A stretch of DNA of 64,000 bases, from the NCBI RefSeq assembly GCF_004027225.2, contig NC_044282.2:66780225-66844224 (forward strand), in the 5' to 3' direction. Source of the DNA: Strigops habroptila. Lineage: Eukaryota > Chordata > Aves > Psittaciformes > Psittacidae. The translations under genes and the position numbers were made by a program. Positions 23,223-32,763 of this stretch are shown here, one piece after another; position 1 is the first letter of the stretch, and each line of letters opens with the position of its first letter. Under the pieces are notes generated by a model. That model searched no databases, was not told the origin of the DNA, and saw only the letters and a list, made by a program, of their open reading frames with translations.

Positions 23223-26200
23223 GTACGGCGGGAGCGGGCCCGGGGCCCTGCCCCGGCCGCCACCCCAGGAGCCGGGCCCTGCCCGTGAGGAGGGGGCCGG
23301 TGCGGTGAACCCCCCGCCCTCCCCCGCCTGTGTGCCTTGGGAAGGGGCTCTTCTTGTCAAGGAGTGATGAAGAGCATCTTCCCGCGGCAGATACTTAGAG
23401 CTGGCTGAGGACGCTAATCCACTCGAGGAGAGGATAAAGCGTGGCCGTGCTAAGTGCTGAAGTGCAGAGTGTCTCCTGTGATGCTTTTCACGTAGCAACT
23501 GCATCTTTTAAAACGATTTCTGTAGGCTTCCACGTTTGCAACGTCATTTCTAAAGGGCAGGGGTGACTATAGCTGAGCTTCAGACAGTGTGTTCAGTTCA
23601 CTTAGTGATGCGAGACGGCCACAAGCTGGCTTAGGATAGCTATATAACTGCTTTTAATAGCCCTAGCTGACTGGCCCAGTGGGGGAAGCCTAGACAAAGG
23701 TAGGTTGTGACCCAGAACAGTTTGGGGGCCCATTAAAGTTGTGACCCAAATCAGAGTCTGGGTGAAAGATACAGAGTAAGCAAGAATACAAAAGATTCTC
23801 CCATATAGATATACATAGTTTATCTCTCGATGTAAGCTGAAATCAATATTCTTTCAAATAGCAGGACTGACAGTTCTCATCCTTCTATCAGGTGTTGACT
23901 GCACAGCTGTCAGCTGTAATGCTCTGTTATCTCTGTGGTGATGTAACTGTCACATAAGAGTCATACTCTACGTTAAATGTATTGTTGTGAACAATATTCC
24001 TGTTTTAAGTAATGTTAATGAGTGTGAACTTGATTTTCCTAACTTAAAAGTTCCTAAAGCATCTTATGCCTTCTCCTGTTGTATGTTCTAAGTTATTTTG
24101 GCCTTTTATTTGTTGTTTTTAATGAGAATCATCTCCCTGTTCACACAGAGTCATGTTTACATAAAACACCAAAGAGATCGTTGAGTAGGAAATCCCGAAT
24201 ACCTACTTTCAGCTCTCCTATTAATGACACCGATGTACAGCAAGAAATCTTTTGGGATCCTCATTCACCAATTGCACACAGACTAGGTAATGTTAACAAA
24301 ATCCAGACTTCAGTGTGCCTATTTGAGGCACGCAGTGGGAGTTCACTAAAAGTTACCAAATTTCTTGGAAAAAAGGTCCCTTTCTGTTATCATGAGTAGA
24401 TTGTTTGGTTTTATTTTTGTTAAAAATCCATAATAACCCATAATTTTTTCAATGTAGTGCTGAATCGAGCTCTGATTTGAACACATATTTGAATTACTTG
24501 ACACATACTGCACTTTATAAATTGAACTGTTTTGCAGTTTTTAAGAAGGTTTTTTGTTTGTTTTTGTAGGCAGTGGAAAAACCAAACAGTCTGCCAGTAG
24601 ATGCGCAGTAGAAATCTCGGACATTGTTAATCGTATTGCTCCTCAGGTAATTTTTAGTTCCTAAAACAATACTCTGCATATGCAGTCATCAGACAGAACA
24701 GTGCTACAGCCTTAGTGAAGGCTGGGGTTTAGTTACAGTGGTGTGTTTATTTATCCTTAATTGCTCATCTGTTAAAAGGTAAAGAGTTTCTTCACATACT
24801 AGGCTTACTTGGCAGTTGTTTTTAAGCATTTTGAATGGGCTTAAATGCTGAAGTACAACAATAAGACTCAGCTGAGAGAGAGACTTCAGAGTTATATAAA
24901 CATAGTAACATTGCTTCGTTATTCTACGAAATTTGCTATTTTACCTTAAATCTATGTTCTTGGTGTCTCCCTTTTGCTGTGAACCTGATGTCCACAGCCT
25001 GGGAAGTTAAGAGTATTGGGTTATTCTTTGCTTTTTAAGTGCAAGAAGAGAACATGTCATTCCTAAAGCAGTTATTTAGCTTGCAGAATATGCCTATTTG
25101 ACAGGGCCATTTAAAATTATTCACTATTTGGCATATTTGTGAGAAATTCTACTTAAGAATTAGAAAATCACTGGTAAGGGATGCTACTTCCTTCCTTTTA
25201 CATGATTACAGCCCTGTCGTAAATAATACCAGGATTTGCAACTATCTGTTGTTTGTTCTTTTTTCTTAAAATAATAATAATTAAAAAAATTATTAAGAAA
25301 AAGAAAACCTACCCCAAACTACCCTGGTAGTTAGTAAAGTTCAGATTAGTTTTGCCTGCTTATATGCAGTAATTTCCTACATCCCATTGCTCTGGCCCTC
25401 TAGACAATTTACCACTGCAATATTGTATCTCTTTAGGTTTCAGGATTCAAATCCAAGGCTCAACTTTGAAGCTGTGAAACAACTTCATTTAATTTCTAAA
25501 CTTAATTTACTCCTGTTTAAAGGCTCCTTGTATAAATGAGTTGTAACGGAAGAAGTCAGATTTTTTTTCCTGGAAGCATACAGAACATGATTTCTTTCAA
25601 ATGCTCTGATCTGTTAATGCTGCTTTAAGTGGATAAAGACCATGTATCTGAACCAGCTCCTTAGGAGTATACTAAAGTAAACTAGATCACAGCTCGTAAC
25701 ATCAATATTGCAGATTATGTGTAATCCTGAAGTAAACAGAGTATTAGATTTGAGCACCGAAGTAAAATTCAGTTATTTTAATTGAGGTTCCTGTCTTCAC
25801 TGAACTTGTATTGGTTTAGCTCTTATCTGTGGCTTTCAACAGATTTGATCCAGTTTAATTGATGCAGCAACTTTCACTAATGCAGGGTGTGTGTCTAGTC
25901 CAATCCTTATCTGGAATCAAATTGCTAAACATGACAAATCTAATCATTCAGGATGAAAAAGCAGCCTGCAATGAAGGCTCCCTTTTAGGGACATGGATTG
26001 GTGAGGATGCTATTCCCTGTACACCTGGAGTAGTAAAAGTGCGACCTAGGACAAAGTTAAGTTGTACAAGGTAAGTTACAATTTTGTCACAGCTGGGCTT
26101 CCATTAAAGAAAGGGTATATGGTGTTCCTTTATGTATAGTGAACCATGTCATTGTACATTAGTGTACAGAATGTTTTTAACATTGGGCTTTTTATCTCTT

Positions 26201-29200
26201 CTTAATGGTTATTTCTTGGGAATTATCAGAAAGACTGCATGTTAACTGTGCATTGAAAGTGGTGGGATTCAGTCATATTCTCTGTAGTTGTTAAAACTAG
26301 AGAATGAACAGCTCAGTCAGTCATTCTGTTGAGCGTCACTAAACCTTTTCAGAAGGTCTGACTTTCCTTCTATTTTGTTTTGTTTTGTTTTAATCTAGAG
26401 ATCTTAAAATTAAAAATCCTGACGAGGAACTCATGAAACTGGCTAAGGAATTTGATAAAAACCTAGTAGAGCTAGATGCTGTTCAGGAACAAGAGAAGCT
26501 TGGTCATGACGTCATCCAGACTGCCTCAGTGTCTTTAAATCATTCTAAAGATGAAGTAAATAGGAAGAACCTGAAATCACTCCTCGGTGAAGTTTCTGAA
26601 GCAGATACTGCTCTCTCCCTGAAACCAGTTGGACAGAGCACCGGCATCCCTGCTGCAGAGCCCTGTCAATCTAGCAGTCAGAAATCTATAGACCTTGAGG
26701 CTGAAGTAGCCCTTCATGCTCTTTTTGACTGCTCTACCCAGAAGTGTAGCGGACAGTTGAGCCAAGGACTATCAGATATTTCTTTAAATAATAGTTTCCA
26801 TGACAATAAAAGCACCTTGGAGGAGGAACGCCTTCCTGAGCAAATTAGAAAAAATACTCCATGTGCACTAGGAAGCATGAACCAGACTTTTCCAAAATCT
26901 GATACTCACACACTGACCAAAAAAAATCCTTCTTTGAAGCCACAGTTGGCGGCTTCCAGTAAGCTTCATGGAGCAGTTAATGATGACTTTGATGACTGGG
27001 ATACAAACTTTTTGGCAGATGACTCTTTTGTGATGCAAATAACACAAAATCCTGAATTGATAAGTACTGAAGAAGCACCACCAATTCCTACAAATCCATC
27101 TGTGCATGGTTTCAGTGATGCTAGCAGAGCTAATGAAAGAAGTAGCCACAATGCAGTTACTTGTTTGGGGAGTGTACACAAATCTAACAGTCTGCAGTTT
27201 TCACCTTTGAAACATCCTAGTAAAAACACACAAAACACTGTAAAATCTCTTCCTTTACAAGAGCCATATCAGACACACAACTCAAAGACAGAGACCACAC
27301 CCTTTCATGGCAAAAGTGACATTAAACCAGATAAAATAAATCCTGTTTGGAAAAGTGTCCAAAATAGTGGTTTGAACTATATTCCTTTTTCATTGCAATC
27401 TGAAGTGAAGAATGGAAATGAAACTATCCAGCCTAAAAGTGCCCCTGTTCCTGTTTTTCCTTCAAGATCTAATCCTTATAAACAATGGTCTGGAAAACCT
27501 GGGAATAACACACACGGTATTTTTTGTGAATCATCCAGTGTTTCTATGAGTATGAAACCTAAGGATCTAACTAAAGTGGTTAACCAAGCTAATGCAGGTC
27601 ACTTAAATCAAGCTGAAATACCAAAGAAGTGTCCTCTATCATTTGATGACTGGAATGAACCAAAATTCTCTGATGAGATACTAGATATGTTTTGTGAATC
27701 CAATAGTCTTTGGGATGCAAACTGTGAAGATGATGAATTGCTGTATCAGGTGTGTGATGATATAGAAAAGCAGACTCAGAGCCAGGATGTTAAACAAGGA
27801 AATGAAAGAGCTAAAACTATACAAGGACCCAGTATTAATTCCAGATCAAATATTGATAACAGCTTCCCAGCATCTAAACAAGGACTACCTGATCTCTTGG
27901 CACAAAAAATAAATGCAAAACGGGATGCTTTCTCACTAAACGATTCCTGTAGGAATTCATCAAAGGTTCCACATGGGCTGGCCACAACAGGTCACATAGT
28001 GAACTGTAAAAATGTCTCAAGTCCTCAAACTGTGGGCTTAGGCACTTCCACGGAATGTAAATACACACTGTCTAAAAACTGTCATCAAGCTGCTTCTGAA
28101 GATACTACAAAGACTGTTGCAGGAAAATGGTACAGGTCAAATTCTGTGCCAGCAGGAGAGACTGGTTCTGAAGTAAGTCCTGTTAATGCAGTAAACATTT
28201 TTAGTAGCAAAACACTAGACAGCCCAGATCTTTTGTATAATATGGGGAAGATGCCGAATAACAGTTCTGGTAACAAAACATCACTTATGCCTTCAAAGTT
28301 TAAGTTCCGAAAGACTAACAATTTTCAGGGTGCTCTTCATGTAGGGTCTGAAAATCCAGGGAGTCATTCTGGCATTGGAATTACTCTGCAGGGTTTGGAA
28401 GGAAGCAAGAATCAGGTGAATGTGGCTTTGCACAGCAAGCTTGACAATAAGAAATCACCTTTCAAGAGGCACCTTTCAGAGTCTTTTGCACTGCCGACAT
28501 CAGGTATTTGTCTCTATTGTATCCCTGTTACACTGGTTTTGCTTGTTTTCTTACTGTAATCAGAATGTCACAAAAATTTATACTGTATTGCAACTTAGAA
28601 GAGGCATCAATATTCATTCAGTTTAGGTGTTAGTAAACGTTCTAATGAAGATCTGGAGATTATTTTCTCCAAAATAAAATTGTGCTGATGCATCTCTTGA
28701 ATTCCTAGATTTAAAGACTTTTGTTTCCCATTTTCATTCCACTTCTCTCTCCAGTAACACTCAGAATCACTAGGATCAAGTGTAGGCTGATGGCACACTC
28801 AGCATACCATATTCTTAAGTTGATATTTAAAAACACTACTATTTTGATATGTATTAAATGTTGTAGTGTGAATCTGTGCTTTAATTTACAGCTCAATTTG
28901 ACAAACATTAGTGATTACTTTATCTCAGTTGTGATTCGTAAAACCCCAATTAATGGTGGGGCAGGGGAAGAAGGCAGCAAGTGATGCAGGATGCCAATTT
29001 CTTTTTACTATTGTACACCTAGAAACGGGAACCTCAAATCATTCAATGGTTCTGAAACCTCAGCCTGTATTGTTGTTTGCTCTGTGGCTAAAATTGCCAG
29101 GGAAATATTCTTGTGTTATCACTCTAAACACTAACATTTTCTTTCACCTAGAGGGGAGGTCAGTCACTTTTCCATCATCAGGCAACAGTCTGTAATACTC

Positions 29201-30523
29201 CGTGCACTGCTGTTGCTTGCTATGGAAATGCAGAACCAGCCAAGTGCCAGTCAGTCCTGTTTTTACTTATCTCATGGCTTGGTGAAGTTTTAATCAACAC
29301 TAATTTTGATAAAATGTGCGTTTTAGTGTACTATATCAACCTCGATTTTCAGGAAGCACTGTTACAAAAACAACAAAAAATTTAATTCCTGCAAAATATC
29401 AGCCAGCATTATTTGAAGAATGAGTATTTTATCTGTGTTACTTTCCCAGCAAAGAAGCAGATAAATGGAAAGCAGCAATTTCGGATGCTAAGGGGCAAGG
29501 GAGCGGAGAGATAACTTGTCATTCTCCAGAATGTTCTAGAGAATAAAGGAATGACAATAGTATAGATTTTCTTTACAGATAAACAGTAACTGTTCGTACC
29601 TTCAATTTTTGGTGAAGGGACGCTACTGTAACAAAAACATTGATGTTAAGTAATGCTTTCAAAAACTGATACGTAATTTTTCATGGACACCTCTTTTTTT
29701 AAGAAGCAAACAGACCCTTTGTTTTATTTATTCAGTTTGAAAGACTACTTATTAAAAATACATTAATTGGAAATTGGTGTATAAAACCAGTAAAATTCTT
29801 GATATGTGCAGGGAGTGTTCCTGTTGGTTGCACTGAGGTCAGGATTTTATTGCATGGGAATTTATAGTTGTGTATCACAACATATAAAATACTATGGCTA
29901 GCTATCATGTTCCTGTCTCCTTTGCCAATTTTTATTGCTACTTTTGACCTTTTTTCAACCTTTCTGGCTTTATTTGTGTGACACCTGTACTGTATCTGAC
30001 CCCTGTGTCTATACCATCTCCATGCCCATATCTCTGCCTAACTCACTAAATTGTAGAGCCCTTTTCACTCTGATAGCCTTAATGTTCTTAACCCATCGCC
30101 ATCTCCTGTGTTGACTCTTGATGTCACAAGGTTCACCTGAAGGGCAGCCAAGTAAAATTTCCTTGAAGCAAATGTCTGCATCCCAGGATTTTCATTGGGA
30201 GGTAGTAATCGGTACCACTACAAAGGTCATGCATCTTATCCCCCCTTCCTGCCTTGGGGACAGGATAGATGAGCCATTTTTAACTTGGGTGCCTGGTATG
30301 TCAGAATAGTGTGCTCTTGCCATAGATCTTCAAACATTGAAAACAGATAAGTTAAAATACATATTGAACAACCTCGAAGACTCCTAATACATGTTTTTTA
30401 CTTACAGTGTCTGTGGTGGAACAAAAAAATAGAAAATGTTCTCAAGAGGAGATTGAAAGGAAAAAACAGGAAGCTCTTGCACGAAGAAAATCCAGAATGC
30501 AGGCATACGTTAAAGATGCCTGA
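22976..30523 (+). CDS. ETAA1: ETAA1, ATR-activating RPA-binding protein (six coding exons, 933 codons)
   Basis: Join: 22976-23222, 24149-24286, 24570-24646, 25952-26070, 26399-28503, 30408-30523. All introns are GT-AG and all junction phases agree, giving 933 residues, close to the family's usual length. ETAA1 is a nuclear protein recruited by RPA to single-stranded DNA at stalled forks, where it activates ATR-ATRIP in parallel with TOPBP1. Visible features: a basic, Pro/Ala-rich N terminus (1-82); the ATR-activating region with Phe117-Trp118-Asp119 and a conserved WIGEDAIPCTP segment (169-179); MKLAKEFDKN (206-215), also typical of the family; acidic Asp/Trp motifs near 389-395 and 609-655, the second at the place expected for the RPA70N-binding motif; and a C-terminal basic helix ERKKQEALARRKSRM (912-926) of the RPA32C-binding type. 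The start at 22976 has G at -3. It was chosen because the resulting N terminus (Met-Pro-Arg-Ser-Arg-Arg-Lys) resembles the short basic start of mammalian ETAA1. Identity is recognised from motifs; no database search was run. Confidence 0.95.
23223..24148 (+). other. ETAA1: ETAA1 intron 1
   Basis: GTACGG to ACACAG. The first 120 bases are still in the CpG island; the rest is ordinary AT-rich sequence with no repeat family that I recognise and no supported gene. Confidence 0.85.
24149..24286 (+). CDS. ETAA1: ETAA1 coding exon 2 (ATR-activating region, FWD motif)
   Basis: Acceptor TTCACACAG ends at 24148 and the donor GTAATG begins at 24287. It encodes residues 83-128, including His-Lys-Thr-Pro-Lys-Arg and Glu-Ile-Phe-Trp-Asp-Pro-His-Ser-Pro (115-123). 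The Phe-Trp-Asp core is the best conserved part of the ETAA1 ATR-activating domain; mutation of a tryptophan in this domain of the human protein is reported to abolish ATR activation. The exon ends in phase 1 and its last G combines with GC of exon 3 to give Gly129. Confidence 0.93.
24287..24569 (+). other. ETAA1: ETAA1 intron 2
   Basis: Short GT-AG intron of 283 bases ending in a T-rich tract (TTTTTTGTTTGTTTTTGTAG). Nothing else is visible in it. Confidence 0.9.
24570..24646 (+). CDS. ETAA1: ETAA1 coding exon 3
   Basis: A 77-base exon after a T-rich tract ending TTTTGTAG (24569), with donor GTAATT at 24647. It encodes residues 129-154, ending Ile-Val-Asn-Arg-Ile-Ala-Pro-Gln, a stretch I recognise from ETAA1 orthologues. 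The exon ends in phase 0, so exon 4 starts on a whole codon. It is too short to stand out as an open reading frame and was placed by splice signals and phase. Confidence 0.93.
24647..25951 (+). other. ETAA1: ETAA1 intron 3, with an AT-rich imperfect palindrome
   Basis: GT-AG intron of 1305 bases. Around 25263-25302 an (AAT)n run is flanked by TTCTTAA and TTAAGAA, forming an imperfect AT-only inverted repeat that probably arose from microsatellite expansion. No gene is seen inside. Confidence 0.85.
25952..26070 (+). CDS. ETAA1: ETAA1 coding exon 4
   Basis: Acceptor AATCATTCAG ends at 25951; the donor is AAG followed by GTAAGT at 26071, a near-consensus site. It encodes residues 155-193 plus two bases of codon 194. 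The product contains Trp-Ile-Gly-Glu-Asp-Ala-Ile-Pro-Cys-Thr-Pro (169-179), one of the most conserved blocks of the family and part of the N-terminal ATR-activating region. Confidence 0.95.
26071..26398 (+). other. ETAA1: ETAA1 intron 4
   Basis: GTAAGT to TCTAG, 328 bases. A (TTTTG)n microsatellite at about 26372-26392 forms part of the 3' pyrimidine tract, so its length could influence use of the exon 5 acceptor. Confidence 0.9.
26399..28503 (+). CDS. ETAA1: ETAA1 coding exon 5 (large central exon)
   Basis: A 2105-base exon encoding residues 194-895, about three quarters of the protein. The acceptor TTTTAATCTAG follows a (TTTTG)n pyrimidine tract; the donor is ATCAG followed by GTATTT at 28504. 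The region is Ser/Asn/Lys-rich and probably disordered. It has two acidic aromatic clusters: Asp-Asp-Phe-Asp-Asp-Trp-Asp at 389-395, and Phe-Asp-Asp-Trp at 609-612 followed by an acidic Leu/Tyr-containing run to about 655. The second cluster fits the RPA70N-binding motif placed around residue 600 in human ETAA1. Reading past the donor adds only 17 hydrophobic residues and a stop at 28557-28559; that tail is intron read-through. Confidence 0.96.
28504..30407 (+). other. ETAA1: ETAA1 intron 5
   Basis: GTATTT to TTACAG, 1904 bases. Short open frames inside (for example 28721-28984 and 30118-30309) show no recognisable family and lack splice or codon support. No repeat was recognised. Confidence 0.85.
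30408..30523 (+). CDS. ETAA1: ETAA1 coding exon 6 (RPA32-binding C terminus)
   Basis: Acceptor TTTTTTACTTACAG ends at 30407; the stop is TGA at 30521-30523. It encodes residues 896-933. Glu-Glu-Ile-Glu-Arg-Lys-Lys-Gln-Glu-Ala-Leu-Ala-Arg-Arg-Lys (909-923) has the pattern of the basic amphipathic helix that binds the winged-helix domain of RPA32 in ETAA1, SMARCAL1, TIPIN and XPA. The reading frame joins exon 5 through a Val codon. The coding part is only 113 bases plus stop, so it was found from the motif and splice phase. Confidence 0.93.
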
Positions 30524-31555
30524 ATTTGGAGTTTATTTTGTCTATGGAGTAAGTTTTGGGGAGGGAAATACTGTAATGCTGGAAGACGCTTTTTAAATCC
30601 TGTTCACAGCTAGTGACAGCGAGCTTTTTGTGTTTCTCTATTTAAAACAATCTTGACCTGCACTAATACTCTGGTGGTATTTAGTCTTAATTAAAAACTA
30701 GCAGTTGTAAACGTGTAGTCCCAAACTACCTTCAGCACAGTGAAGATTGTGCTGCGTTCACATACTGTTACATGTTGAAATTGCATAGTCTGAAAATCAC
30801 CAGAGCATGAAAACATTTGTATACACACCTAAGTAGATGTCAAAAACAGAGTGTATGTGTTTTGGCTGTATTTCTCTTATTGCAAGTATTTTAATTTCTA
30901 AGACTCTCATGTACACTCAGACTAAGAAAACGTTTGCTCTCAGGTAGAAGAAAGTTTTTAAGTTCTTGTTTAAAGAAAGTACAATCTAGAACACATCCAA
31001 CATTGGAAAACTAATGGAAATGAACAGGATTTGAAAAGTGTGCTCAGTTTGTCTCCGTTACCTTAGGTAAGAATTGTACATAGCAAAGGAAGAATTTAAT
31101 ATAAAGGTTTCATAATGTGAAAAGGCATCCTGAAAATTATGTTTCACCTTTTTTTTTCTTTTTTTAAATTCCCTTCAGGAAGAGTTAGGAATACTCCAAC
31201 TAACAAAATTGGATCACCTCTTCCTAAACGTGTGTTACCGAGCTAATTAAAAAAGGTAGCCTTCTCATTTAACCAAACCGTGAGCAATATATAATACATC
31301 AGATGAAATCTCAACAGCTATGAATCAGTTTAGCCTTATGGGTTGTACATATTTTTCAAACTAAAGGCTGTTAAAACATAAAAATGCAATGTCATGTCAG
31401 CTTAACAGGGGCTGATAGAATTTTTGATGTGATAGATGGGTGCAGAGCTCAAACTGCAAAAACTGCCTGTGGGTAAGCTGCAAGATATTTTTCAACTGAG
31501 AAATGCTTATATGTAAACATGTGACACTGAAAAGTGACTGTAATTTTTCTTTGTA

Positions 31556-31561
31556 AATAAA
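31556..31561 (+). terminator. ETAA1: Possible upstream poly(A) signal AATAAA
   Basis: AATAAA within the run TAAATAAATAAC about 1.03 kb after the ETAA1 stop. It may be used for a shorter 3' UTR; the later ATTAAA has the better downstream T/GT-rich sequence. Confidence 0.45.
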
Positions 31562-31665
31562 TAACTTTGAAATGTACCAAAGGTTAGAGGAAGCTTTTGG
31601 TTTCTGTAGTATGTGCCATTTTTGTAACTGCTAAAAATGTAAGTACTGTATATTTGTAAATCATC

Positions 31666-31671
31666 ATTAAA
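31666..31671 (+). terminator. ETAA1: Probable main poly(A) signal ATTAAA of ETAA1
   Basis: ATTAAA, the commonest variant signal, followed at once by a T-rich and GT-containing stretch (to about 31700), as expected for CPSF/CstF-dependent cleavage. Cleavage is expected near 31685-31695. Confidence 0.65.
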
Positions 31672-32176
31672 CTTTTTTTATGTTTTTCTAGTCTGTTCTG
31701 GAAAATACTGTACTACAGAAGCTGATAAAAGGGAATGAAATGGGAATTCTGTATGATCTTTACCTGAAGACCCTTTCTTGGTAATTTACCCAGTTATTCC
31801 ATGCCTCAATTTTCTACCTGCAGTGGTGACAAAATGCTTCCTTTAATCCATTTAAACTAGAAATCCTTGTTGGAGGAACTGGTTCTACACACAACCAGCT
31901 GCACTGGAATCCTGAAATACTCAGCTATACTGGTTTTCAAACTAGGGAACTTGCTTGTATATTAACCACCACTCTTGGTGCTAGTTAGTTGATTATGAAG
32001 TCAAGTCCCCAAGTCCACCAAAAACGGTGCTGGTGACCAATAAGCATTACTTACAGTCTGTTGCTGCAGCTCCCTGTCCTTCAGCTGTGCAATACACAAT
32101 GAGTTGGATCAGCTTATTGGTCTGAGTGAAAATTAACCCAAAAAAAATGTTTTCAGCTTTTCAAAGAACTTCATTT

Positions 32177-32763
32177 AGAATCATAGAATAGTAAGGGTTG
32201 GAAAGGACCTTAAGATCATCTAGTTCCAACCCCCCTGCCACGGGCAGGGACACCTCACACTAGACCAGGTTGCTCAAGGCCCCATCCAACCTGGCCTTGA
32301 ACACTGTCAGGGATGGGGCAGCCACGGCTTCTCTGGGCAACCTGTTCCAGTGCCTCACCACCCTCACAATAAAGAACTTCTTCCTTATATCCAACTTGAA
32401 CTTCCCCTGTTTAAGTTTAAACCCATTACCCCTTCTCCTATTGCTACAGTCCCTGATGAAGAGTCACTCTTTGGCATCCTTGTAGGCCCCCTTCAGATAC
32501 TGGAAGGCTGCTCTGAGGTCTCCACGCAGCTTCTCTTCTCCAGACTGAACAACTCAAATTTTCTTAGCCTGTCTTCATATGGGAGATGCTCGAGTCCCCT
32601 TGTCATCCTCGTGACCCTCCTCTGGACTTGCTCCAACAGTTCCATGTCCTGCTTATTTTGGGGACACCAGAACAGTACACAGTACTCCAAGTGGAGTCTC
32701 ACAAGAACAGAGTAGGAGGGCAGAATCACCTCCTCTGACCTGCTGGTCACACTTCTTTTGATG
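32177..32763 (-). mobile_element. CR1 LINE, 5'-truncated 3' end including reverse transcriptase C terminus
   Basis: On the minus strand this is a CR1 retroposon. Translation at about 32500-32730 gives Leu-Glu-Tyr-Cys-Val-Leu-Phe-Trp followed by Leu-Glu-Gln-Val-Gln-Arg-Arg and a Gly-Leu-Glu-His-Leu segment, the hallmark C-terminal end of the CR1 ORF2 protein. The CR1 3' UTR (Leu-rich, GGTTGGAA...GATGATCT type) and the terminal TATGATTCT follow, at 32177-32330. It is truncated at its 5' end like most CR1 copies and carries stops and indels, so it is dead. It lies about 500 bases past the ETAA1 poly(A) site in antisense orientation. Confidence 0.93.

Larger units (their letters stand above)
22380..23340. 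promoter_or_regulatory. ETAA1: CpG island promoter of ETAA1
   Basis: A GC-rich, CpG-dense block, densest at 22680-23330, in an otherwise AT-rich window. It spans the region just upstream of ETAA1, exon 1 and the start of intron 1. There is no TATA box at a suitable place. Together with the GC box, CCAAT boxes and YY1-type element listed separately, it has the layout of a housekeeping promoter. Transcription from such islands is often divergent, but I see no convincing gene on the minus strand. Confidence 0.88.
30524..31690 (+). other. ETAA1: ETAA1 3' UTR (may contain an optional intron)
   Basis: From the stop codon to just past the ATTAAA signal. A strong donor-like GTAAGT lies at 30549, 26 bases after the stop codon, and a strong acceptor (T-rich tract then CCCTTCAG) ends at 31178. 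The 3' UTR may therefore be spliced in some transcripts. A further donor-like GTAAGA is at 31067. Confidence 0.7.

Noticed and set aside
24079..24148. Start of the 106-codon frame around exon 2 (Met-Tyr-Val-Leu-Ser-Tyr...)
   Set aside because: This part precedes a good acceptor and is intronic; phase analysis requires exon 2 to begin at 24149.
25859..25951. N-terminal part of the 71-codon frame over exon 4
   Set aside because: It lies upstream of the TCATTCAG acceptor and does not resemble ETAA1; only the part from 25952 is exon.
28504..28559. A hydrophobic 17-residue tail ending the long ETAA1 frame, looking like a membrane anchor
   Set aside because: It begins exactly at a GTATTT donor and is intron read-through. 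Joining to exon 6 restores the conserved RPA32-type helix.
32350..32715. 121-codon plus-strand frame in the 32 kb region
   Set aside because: It is the antisense of a CR1 element; the minus-strand translation shows the CR1 reverse transcriptase C terminus.
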